NCBI GenBank assembly: GCA_964581465.1
Contig: CAZOOP010000014.1
Location: 1-64,000, forward strand
Length of the DNA stretch: 64,000 bases
Source of the DNA: WJMB01 sp964581465
GTDB lineage: Bacteria; RBG-13-66-14
Direction: 5' to 3'
The translations under genes and the position numbers were made by a program. Below, piece by piece: positions 44,853-51,762 of this stretch; the stretch's first letter is position 1, and every line of letters begins with the position of its first letter. The notes beneath the pieces were generated by a model. That model saw only the letters and a list, made by a program, of their open reading frames with translations, was not told the origin of the DNA and did not search any database.

Positions 44853-44884
44853 AACAAACCGGCGTCGCGCGGCGCCGGTTTGTT
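44853..44884 (+). terminator. Intrinsic terminator of trxA
   Basis: A 12-bp perfect stem AACAAACCGGCG / CGCCGGTTTGTT with an 8-nt loop; the T residues lie in the 3' arm. Confidence 0.85.
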
Positions 44885-45023
44885 AGCCGAGTATGCTCGA
44901 GTCCGCGATCCTCCGCCAACTATTATTCCGCAAGGCCTTCCCGTAGCCGCTATACCGGCTGCGATCGATTGCTTATCTCTCAATCCAGAATTATACCGCT
45001 GCAAGCATTGACCAGTTATTAAT

Positions 45024-45152
45024 GGGATCGCACTCCCCGTCGGGACCGTTTCATGATTGTAACCTGCTGAGAATACTAATGATAATACTCAGACCCTCGT
45101 TATGGAACCGGCAGGTGTCAAGTGGAGGCAATCACAGGGCGTTTTTGTAATA
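45024..45152 (-). mobile_element. Terminal part of a family A repeat
   Basis: It starts GGGATCGCACTCCCCGTCGG and follows family A through tgattgtaacctgctga and aagtggaggcaa, then is cut off by the family B copy at 45153. Confidence 0.6.
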
Positions 45153-45198
45153 GGGACCACTTAGCGCCAACGGAACATAGTATTGCTGGATAACATTT

Positions 45199-45754
45199 GG
45201 GATCGTATACCGTGTTCGGACCGATTCATGTGTGTAACGCGCTGTTAACATACGGGTTGGGCTGTGATGCTCTGTCACAAGAAAGGGGGCCATAAAGTAG
45301 CGGAAAACAAGCAACCGATTGGCACATCAGTCGCCCATATTGTAACCATAGGGCGCGCTATAAGTTGGCCGATGGCAGATGTAAGTTTAAGAGATGCGGC
45401 AGAATATATACACACCGAATCCAAAAGGGAGCACGGCGCCGCCGAGCTTAAAATGCCCAGGGTGAAGCAGATCGTCAACACCGACGGCTGGAAGGTCGAT
45501 AACAGGCTGTCGCTCAACGGTATCCACCATAAGCGCATCAACCGTGACAAGGCCATGGCCAATGGCGAGGTGCCTATCAACGGCTCAGAGAGCTCCCGAG
45601 GCTATGCTATAAGCCTACAACGGCGGCTTAATACGCAACGACAGGCTCTATATCAGAGAAAGGCCGTTCAGATTCAGCCATCGCGACGACGTAAACACTC
45701 TCGACTACCTGCAGGATGCACTGCTCAATTGGTCCGATCAGGTTACATGATGCC
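45199..45754 (+). mobile_element. Relic of an IS1595/ISXO2-type insertion sequence
   Basis: Ends are imperfect inverted repeats matching at 20 of 27 positions (GGGATCGTATACCGTGTTCG and, from the right, GGCATCATGTAACCTGATCG). The same termini bound family A. Inside is a degenerate transposase fragment. The element is inserted in a family B copy. No clear 8-bp duplication remains. At 556 bp it is shorter than typical family members, so it has lost the 5' half of its gene. Confidence 0.8.
45297..45750 (+). pseudogene. IS1595-family DDE transposase, C-terminal fragment with frameshift
   Basis: Reading from about 45297, ENKQPIG... leads to VKQIVNTDGWKVDNRLSL, then KRINRDKAMANGEVPINGS and ESSRGYA, the family pattern TDGW...INHS...INGIESFWGYAK. 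The Asp (codon 45483-45485) and Glu (45588-45590) are 35 codons apart, as expected for this DDE domain. A frameshift at about 45610-45616 moves to the frame YNGGLIRNDRLYIRERPF..RFSHRDD, matching the family's C-terminal FYLHLKECEFRFNHR, ending at TGA 45748-45750 inside the terminal repeat. The N-terminal zinc domain and first catalytic Asp are missing. Confidence 0.8.
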
Positions 45755-46083
45755 TTAGATAAATGCAGTTAGCTTCTAAACAGGAGCGGACATGGAGTGA
45801 GATGCTTACGGCGGGCACATGGATCACCACATGCATGGGATGTCCGGAGCGACGTGAATACACAATTAAAACTGCTTGACGCCATTGACTTCGATAACGA
45901 TGCTTTGATCCTAAGTAGCCTATAATCATGCATATATAATGAGGCAGCGCCGAGGGTTAAAGCTTGCAAGCCGAACTTGATTCAGCATGGTTTCGTCTCA
46001 GGCGCTTATTCGAAGGGGGGCGGAGTTTCAAGTTGGAGTGAGCTGGTCCGGGATCGTGTGTGATGCCTTGTAATAAAACCCAA

Positions 46084-46533
46084 GGGATCATCGCTAGTAA
46101 AGAAGCCAAACCTACGCGATTTGTGAAAAACGCGCAACGTGTAAATTAAGACGCCTCGAGACGAGGGCCTGGTAACCAGCCGCGGCACGGTGTCAACCCG
46201 TGAAGGCGGAGACAAGTCGATACTGCTGAGGTGGGCCGTGGAGCGCCGTCGGCAGGGCTTTCACTCACAGCCCGGCCGAAGCCTGGAGGGAACCAACAGC
46301 CGAGGGCTTGCGGCGGCACTCGATGCAAGAAAGGGTCAGGCCATCATGCATTGGTGTGACAATGGCGGCGATTCTGAACGATAAAGCAATGAATGGCAGA
46401 TTAATAGCTGGACGAGCCCGTTTATTGCAGCTAATCGCAGCCCGGCAACCCGTTCACAATCAGCCTGATTTGGTACTAACACATTCCATGATGCCTAGTG
46501 ATAAATGCCTGTTCAGACACGTGTGATAATCAC
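46084..46533 (-). mobile_element. Family D repeat carrying a partial family A insertion
   Basis: On plus from GGGATCATCGCTAGTAAAG to ...gtgataatcac. The block caaccaacagccgagggctt-like and gtgacaatggcggcgat match the copy at 26737. Near the right end a family A head fragment (about 46422-46494, ending gtactaacacattccatgatgcc) interrupts the D sequence, which resumes with tgttcagacacgtgtgataat. No convincing target duplication for D. Confidence 0.75.
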
Positions 46534-46654
46534 TATATAAATGGCCTTGCGCAAATCCATCGTCATCACCGCAACCACATGAAAGAACTTCTTCGAATCG
46601 AGCAGCGTATTCGTTGGCGAGCCCTATCCATCCCGCCCGGTCAATCTTGTCCCC

Positions 46655-46683
46655 TTGACCGGTCCCGGGCCTACGGATATAAT
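46655..46683 (+). promoter_or_regulatory. Consensus sigma-70 promoter of the hydrolase-GH3 operon
   Basis: TTGACC (46655-46660), 17-bp spacer, TATAAT (46678-46683). Predicted leader about 75 nt. An AGGAGG at about 46696-46701 sits early in the leader, too far from the ATG to serve it. Confidence 0.85.
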
Positions 46684-46764
46684 CAAAACGCTATCAGGAG
46701 GCTGGCGGAGCGCGGTCGTCCCAAACCATCCCCACTCGAAACCAAACCCGAAACGGTTATCAAC

Positions 46765-47538
46765 ATGGCTTTATCCAACGCATCCCTCGAACTCACCGAC
46801 GACAAGTATCCGCGGATAGACCTGGGCTCCGGTATGCCCATCCTGTTGCTCCACGGCATGTTCGGCAAGCCGGACAACTGGGACCACGCCCTGGAGCACC
46901 TCAGCGAGAAGCACCGGGCGATCACCCTCGAGCTGCCCATCTTCGACAGTAGCTGGCGTGACCCCACCGTGGAGGGGCTCAGCCGCTACGTCACCGACTT
47001 CATGGAGTGGGCGGAACTCGACGGCGCGGTGATGGTGGGCAACTCCCTGGGCGGCCACATCGCCCTCTACCTGGCCTGCTTCTACCCCGAGCTGACCCGG
47101 GGTCTCGTCCTCACCGGCTCCTCGGGCCTCTTCGAACGCGGCTATGAGCAGGGCATCCCCACCAGCCCCAACCGCGACTGGATCTACGACCGTGTGGCCG
47201 AGATCTTCTACGACAAGTCCAGCATCCGTCCCGTGATTGTCGACGAGGTCGCCGAGTTCCTCAAGAGCCGCCGCAACAAATTCCGCCTGGTCAAGGTGGC
47301 CAAGTCCGCCAAGCGCACCCACATGGGCGAACACCTCTCCAAGATCGAGGTGCCGACACTGCTGGTCTGGGGTCGCGAGGACACCATCACACCCCTCGAC
47401 GTGGCCCACGAGTTCCGCGACAACATCGCCGACCACGAGCTGGTCATCTACGAGAAGTGCGGCCACGCCCCCATGTTGGAGTACCCTGAAAAATTCACCG
47501 AGTCACTGCTGGATTTCCTGGACCGCCGCATCGGCTGA
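46765..47538 (+). CDS. Alpha/beta hydrolase
   Basis: 257 residues from ATG 46765; the frame is open upstream, but that sequence is repeat and leader, and lies before the promoter. Fold motifs in order: ILLLHGMFGKPDNWDHAL (oxyanion HG), nucleophile GNSLGGHIAL (Ser about 95), the acid WGREDTITP (Asp about 213) and the base CGHAPMLEYPEKF (His about 240). The triad is complete. The family covers esterases, C-C hydrolases and amidases. Only 14 bp separate it from a GH3-type acyl ligase, so it may act on the acyl or acyl-amide product or substrate of that enzyme. No clear Shine-Dalgarno. Confidence 0.88.
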   Translation: MALSNASLELTDDKYPRIDLGSGMPILLLHGMFGKPDNWDHALEHLSEKHRAITLELPIFDSSWRDPTVEGLSRYVTDFMEWAELDGAVMVGNSLGGHIALYLACFYPELTRGLVLTGSSGLFERGYEQGIPTSPNRDWIYDRVAEIFYDKSSIRPVIVDEVAEFLKSRRNKFRLVKVAKSAKRTHMGEHLSKIEVPTLLVWGREDTITPLDVAHEFRDNIADHELVIYEKCGHAPMLEYPEKFTESLLDFLDRRIG

Positions 47539-47552
47539 CAACTGGGGAAACG

Positions 47553-49106
47553 ATGCCCGATCTTCTGGAACGATCCAAGCTAACCATCCTCCGGCGAGTA
47601 TACAAACGCAGGATGCGCCGTCTTGAACGACAACTCAGGGACCCCTGGCCCGCCCAGGAGTCCGCTTTGAAATACCTGATGGTCCACGCCGCGCAGACAG
47701 ACTTCGGCCGCGACCACGGAATCACCGCCACGATCAGCCTCGATGAATACCGGCGTCGGGTTCCCCCGGCGCCCTACGAACGTTTCGAGCCCTACATCGA
47801 GCGGATGCTCGACGGCGAGCGCTCGGTTCTCTGGCCGGGCAAGGTCCGTTACTTCTCCCTGACCAGCGGCACCACCGCCGAGCGCGGCAACAAGTACATC
47901 CCCTTCACCAACCAGATCTGGCGGGTCAACCACAACGCCGGCCGCGACTGCCTGTTCTTCCATTGCAACCGCCGCGGCGGCGACCTGAGCATCTTTCTTG
48001 GCCAGATGCTCTTCCTCGGCGGCACCACCGATCTCTCCAGGGTCTCCACCGGCATCTACTCCGGCGACCTCTCGGCCATCACCAGCCGCCGCCTGCCACC
48101 CTTCTACAAACAACGCTACCTCCCCGGCGACAAGATCGCCTCGATCAGCGACTGGGAAGAGAAAATCGACCGCATCGCCAAGGTGGTCCAGGGCAAGGAC
48201 GTGCGGATGATCTCGGGCATCCCCTCCTGGTTGCTGGTCCTCTTCGAACGCGTCCGCGAGGAGTACGGCGATCCCAAGGCCAAGCTGACCGAGATATTCC
48301 CCGAGCTGCGCCTGCTGATCACCGGCGGGGTCAACATCCGGCCCTACCTCGAACTCTTCGACGAGATCATCGGCGAGAACGTCGATTACGAGGAGGTCTA
48401 CCCCTCCTCGGAAACCTTCATCGCCATCCAGGACCAGACACCCGAGGACGGCCTGCTGCTGATGTGCGATTACGGTGTCTTCTACGAGTTCATTCCAGCC
48501 GAGCGCGCCTTCGACGACAACCCGCCCCGGCTGACCGTGGCCGAGGTCGAAACCGGCGTCAACTACGCCATTCTCATCACCACACCCGGCGGGCTCTACT
48601 CCTACATCCTCGGCGACACCGTCCGCTTCGTCTCCACCTACCCGCACCGCCTGACGGTCACCGGCCGCACCAAACACTACCTCTCAGCTTTCGGCGAGCA
48701 CCTGATCGTCGAAGAGGCCGAAACCGCCATCGAAGAGGCCTGTAAAGTAACCGGCGCCCAGGTGCGCGAGTTCACCGCCGCCCCCGTCTTCCCCGACTTG
48801 CCCAACCAACTGCCCTACCACGAGTGGCTCGTCGAGTTCAACCAGCCCCCCGACGATTACGACGCCTTCATCCGCCTCATCGATGAAAAGCTGTTGGAAC
48901 TCAATGACGACTACGCCGCCCACCGCCGCGGCGACGCCAGCCTGGCCGCGCCGTCTCTCACCGTATTGCGCGAAGACAGCTTCTTCGACTTCATGAAAGT
49001 CCGGGGAAAGCTCGGCGGCCAGAACAAAGTACCCCGGCTCAAGAACGACCGCGAACTGGCCGACATGCTCCACGCCCTGCAGGACCCGGCCACCGATACA
49101 ACCTGA
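47553..49106 (+). CDS. GH3 family acyl-adenylating amidosynthetase-like protein
   Basis: 517 residues. GH3 motifs: FSLTSGTTAERGNKYIP (about 92-108, the ATP-binding P-loop TSGTT), YEEVYPSSETFIAIQ (about 285, YxxSE equivalent), LLMCDYGVFYEFIP (about 307), YILGDTVRFVSTYPHRLTVTGRTKHYLSAFGEHLIVEEAETAI (about 350-392) and the C-terminal KVRGKLGGQNKVPRL (about 485). Plant GH3 enzymes conjugate amino acids to hormones; the bacterial members' substrates are largely unknown, and some act in siderophore or natural product pathways. Complete, with all ATP-binding motifs. Forms a two-gene operon with the hydrolase. Confidence 0.9.
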   Translation: MPDLLERSKLTILRRVYKRRMRRLERQLRDPWPAQESALKYLMVHAAQTDFGRDHGITATISLDEYRRRVPPAPYERFEPYIERMLDGERSVLWPGKVRYFSLTSGTTAERGNKYIPFTNQIWRVNHNAGRDCLFFHCNRRGGDLSIFLGQMLFLGGTTDLSRVSTGIYSGDLSAITSRRLPPFYKQRYLPGDKIASISDWEEKIDRIAKVVQGKDVRMISGIPSWLLVLFERVREEYGDPKAKLTEIFPELRLLITGGVNIRPYLELFDEIIGENVDYEEVYPSSETFIAIQDQTPEDGLLLMCDYGVFYEFIPAERAFDDNPPRLTVAEVETGVNYAILITTPGGLYSYILGDTVRFVSTYPHRLTVTGRTKHYLSAFGEHLIVEEAETAIEEACKVTGAQVREFTAAPVFPDLPNQLPYHEWLVEFNQPPDDYDAFIRLIDEKLLELNDDYAAHRRGDASLAAPSLTVLREDSFFDFMKVRGKLGGQNKVPRLKNDRELADMLHALQDPATDTT

Positions 49107-49168
49107 CCAACCCCGCCCCGGCAAAGCCCGCTCCGACGCGAAGCAAGCCCTCATCACTCCGGCGGGGA

Positions 49169-49251
49169 GGCTTTGGCACATTTCTTGCAGCAGGGCGGGC
49201 GGCGGACTGGTCGGGAGCCGCGTCGCACTCCGCAAGAAATGTGCCAAAGCC
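49169..49251. repeat. Long inverted repeat with sigma-54-like arms, copy 4 (short type)
   Basis: Perfect 20-bp arms (49169-49188 and 49232-49251) around a 43-nt centre, 62 bp past the GH3 stop. Arm core TTTGGCACATTTCTTGC. Same class as copy 1: same arm variant (CACA) and same centre length, with the related centre sequence in the opposite orientation. Confidence 0.87.
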
Positions 49252-49330
49252 GGGCGAGGACGTGGTTGTCGGTCGGGCGGGGGCTTTGCCGGGGCATTCC
49301 GAAACGCTGAGCAACCCAACCAGACGCCTG

Positions 49331-49373
49331 GGGCGATGGTGAAACACGATCACCGTCGCGCCTTTTCTTTTTT
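49331..49373 (+). terminator. Probable intrinsic terminator upstream of the DUF2207-like gene
   Basis: GGCGATGGTG can pair with CACCGTCGC(GCC), followed by a long pyrimidine run TTTTCTTTTTT. It would end transcription from the GH3 operon after the inverted repeat. Confidence 0.7.
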
Positions 49374-49441
49374 CCGGCCAGGGGTTAAACTAGGTTCGAT
49401 AGTCGGTAGCCACAACACCCGTTTGAACCGAGGAGCGCGCG

Positions 49442-51229
49442 ATGAGAGGGACAGTACGCCCGGCCGTCCTGATGGTCTCGATCCTTTTGGTCCTGCTGAC
49501 CGGCGCCGCCGTGGCCCAGTACGACTTCGAGCTGCCGCGGATGGAGGCCACCGTCAACATCAACCATGACGGCTCCTGCGACATCTACTACGCGATCAGC
49601 TTCATCAACCGCTCCTGGGTCCAGCCCGTCGATATCGTCGATATCGGCATGCCCCAGGACACCTACGACCTGGACTACGCCGCCGCCTGGCTCACACCGC
49701 CTTTGGACGCCGACGATGTCGCCGGCTGGGATTCCGACGATATGTCCGAATACACCAACCGGTGCAGTGACGAGGGGACGCTGATTCCCCTCGAGGGCGT
49801 CTACACCAGCGAGTACGTCGATCCGGGCATCGAGGTGCACCTGGACCCGGTTCTCGACGAAGACCAGTTCGCCACCCTGGTCTTCCAGGTCCGCGTCTAC
49901 CACTTCATCTACCCCGATGATGAAAAAGACGACTACGCCTCCGTCGAGTTCGCCCCGACCTGGTTCGGCTCCGAGTTCGTCTCCGGCACCAAGGATCAGA
50001 CGGTCAAGATCATCTTCCCTCCCGGCGTGACCCAAGAGGAAACGGTCTGGCACCGCCGCGAGTTCGACGCCTGGGACTCGATCGGCGAGGGCGAGAGTCG
50101 GCAGTTGATGTTCATCTGGCGCGATCCCAATCTGGGAACAGGCTACCAGAGCGACGCCGTGGGCGTCAGCTTCCCCCGCGAGTACCTGGCCGCCGACGCC
50201 GTCTACGAACCCAGCGCCCTGGAGGAGTTCTTCAAGAGTGTCTGGGGCTTCATCGTCAACCTGTTCTATGCCCTGGGCTGGTGCTGGGTGCCCATCGGTT
50301 TCTTCCTGTTGACCACCATCCTCTCCTACATCCGCCAGAAGCGTCGCCGCCTGGAGTACCTGCCGCCCTCGGCCAGCGTGGAGGGAGTCGGCATCAAGCG
50401 CGGGCTGACCGCCGTCGAGGCCGCCGTGCTCCTCGAACAGCCCTTGGACCGCATCCTCAACCTGATCATCTTCGGTCTGCTCAAGAAGGGTCGGATCGAG
50501 ATCATCGAGCGCGATCCGCTGCGCCTGCGTGAGTTGCCGGCGGGAACCTCCGTCGGCGCAGCCGCCGCGCCGCCCAAACTGCGCAGTTACGAGAAGAAGC
50601 TGCTGGAGGCCGTCGACGATCAGGGCAAACTCAAGAAAGGCGAGGTCCGCAAGCTCTTCGTCGCGCTGATCAACTCGGTCAACAAGAAGCTCAAGGGTTT
50701 TAGCCGGAGGGAGACTCGGGAGTACTACCGCGGGGTGATCGCCCGGGCTTGGAGCCAGGTCGAGGCCGCCGGAACCGACGACCTCAAGCTGGAGACCTGG
50801 GACCGCGAGCTGCAGTGGGTGATGCTCGACGAGGACTTCGGCGACCGCACCAAGCGCACCTTCGACGACGTGGTCATCTACCACCCGCCCTACTGGTGGT
50901 ACCACTACCACGGCGGCTACGGCCGCGGCGTGGGTTCCGGCGGCCTGGGCGGCTCCGGCGGAGGCTCGGGCGGACCCGGCGCTCCGGACCGACTGCCCAC
51001 CCTGCCCGGCTCCGACTTCGCCAACGAGATCGCCGGGGGCGCCGAGAGCTTCGCCGGCTCGGTGATGGGTGACGTGGGCTCCTTCACCTCCGATGTCACC
51101 AACGTCACCAACCCGGTGCCGGTGAGCACCTCCTCGGGCGGCGGCTTCTCCGGCGGCGGGGGAAGCGGCTGCGCCTGTGCCTGCGCCTGCGCCGGTTGCG
51201 CCTGCGCCTGCGCCGGCGGCGGCCGCTAG
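49442..51229 (+). CDS. DUF2207-like membrane protein with Cys-Ala repeat tail
   Basis: 595 residues. A signal peptide (cleavage near AVAQ, about 25) and an extracytoplasmic beta domain (about 27-240; ATVNINHDGSCDIYYAISF) are followed by a membrane helix about 270-295 and a cytoplasmic region starting SVEGVGIKRGLTAVEAAVLLEQPLDRILNLIIFGLLKKGRIEI (winged-helix-like). This layout resembles DUF2207. The C-terminal part is Gly-rich, as often in that family, and ends with CACACACA-G-CACACA-GGGR, seven cysteines alternating with alanine. That tail may bind metal, be lipidated or be crosslinked. First gene of a four-gene cluster. Confidence 0.75.
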   Translation: MRGTVRPAVLMVSILLVLLTGAAVAQYDFELPRMEATVNINHDGSCDIYYAISFINRSWVQPVDIVDIGMPQDTYDLDYAAAWLTPPLDADDVAGWDSDDMSEYTNRCSDEGTLIPLEGVYTSEYVDPGIEVHLDPVLDEDQFATLVFQVRVYHFIYPDDEKDDYASVEFAPTWFGSEFVSGTKDQTVKIIFPPGVTQEETVWHRREFDAWDSIGEGESRQLMFIWRDPNLGTGYQSDAVGVSFPREYLAADAVYEPSALEEFFKSVWGFIVNLFYALGWCWVPIGFFLLTTILSYIRQKRRRLEYLPPSASVEGVGIKRGLTAVEAAVLLEQPLDRILNLIIFGLLKKGRIEIIERDPLRLRELPAGTSVGAAAAPPKLRSYEKKLLEAVDDQGKLKKGEVRKLFVALINSVNKKLKGFSRRETREYYRGVIARAWSQVEAAGTDDLKLETWDRELQWVMLDEDFGDRTKRTFDDVVIYHPPYWWYHYHGGYGRGVGSGGLGGSGGGSGGPGAPDRLPTLPGSDFANEIAGGAESFAGSVMGDVGSFTSDVTNVTNPVPVSTSSGGGFSGGGGSGCACACACAGCACACAGGGR

Positions 51230-51235
51230 GGCGCT

Positions 51236-51652
51236 GTGACCTTGGCGGAACCCCAGGGGATATTCGTCTACGGAACGCTACGCTCGGGACGCGGCAACGC
51301 CCGGGTGGTGCGGCCCGTTGAGCGGATAGCGGCCACTCTGAATCGTGGTCTGCTCTACGGCTTGCCCGACCGGGGCTACCCGGTGCTGGACCTTTCCATC
51401 GACGGACCGGCTCCGATCCGGGGCGAGCTGTTGCGCTTTGACGATCTAGCCGTCGCCCTGCGGATCCTCGACCGTCTCGAAGGTTTGCGCGGCCCCTGTC
51501 GTTTCAACCTCTACCGGCGCGGCATCGTCGAGGTGGAAACCCTCGACGGACGCCTCTATTGCGCTTGGGTCTATCACCTGGCCGAGGACGCCCGGCTGCC
51601 ATTGGACGCCGTTCCGCTGCCCCGGGGCGAGTGGATGAGTGAAAGCCCTTGA
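51236..51652 (+). CDS. Gamma-glutamylcyclotransferase-like (AIG2/GGCT) protein
   Basis: 138 residues, GTG start 6 bp after the preceding stop. It begins with the family motif FVYGTLRSGRGN (YGSLxxG equivalent, about 7-18) and has the acidic catalytic position in LDRLEG (about 80) and a YxxG/YxxY-like segment (RFNLYRRGIVEVETLDGRLYCAWVYHL). These small proteins cleave gamma-glutamyl amides or are related lyases; the real substrate is unknown. Cotranscribed with the membrane protein upstream and the Omp85 gene downstream. Confidence 0.8.
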   Translation: MTLAEPQGIFVYGTLRSGRGNARVVRPVERIAATLNRGLLYGLPDRGYPVLDLSIDGPAPIRGELLRFDDLAVALRILDRLEGLRGPCRFNLYRRGIVEVETLDGRLYCAWVYHLAEDARLPLDAVPLPRGEWMSESP

Positions 51653-51762
51653 ACGCCGGCACGTTGAAACAACCCGGGAACCCCACGGTCGATCCCTGGG
51701 TCGACCGTTTCCATATTTCAAGACGCTTACCGTCGGGCACGGGTGAAGCGCGTTCATCGAAC

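Larger units (their letters stand above)
45153..46067 (-). mobile_element. Family B repeat with perfect target duplication, split by an IS1595-type relic
   Basis: Flanked by ttgtaata at 45145-45152 and 46068-46075, identical at 8 of 8. On plus it begins GGGACCACTTAGCGCCAACG and ends ccgggatcgtgtgtgatgcc. Removing the 556-bp insert 45199-45754 leaves 359 bp, the family B length. Family blocks present on both sides of the insert prove the split. Confidence 0.92.

Noticed and set aside
45264..45758. A 164-codon open frame read as one intact gene
   Set aside because: It spans the frameshift of a degenerate IS1595 transposase; the downstream part is in the wrong frame. Annotated as a pseudogene instead.
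46498..46764. N-terminal extension of the alpha/beta hydrolase
   Set aside because: It would begin in a family D/A repeat and cross the consensus promoter at 46655-46683.
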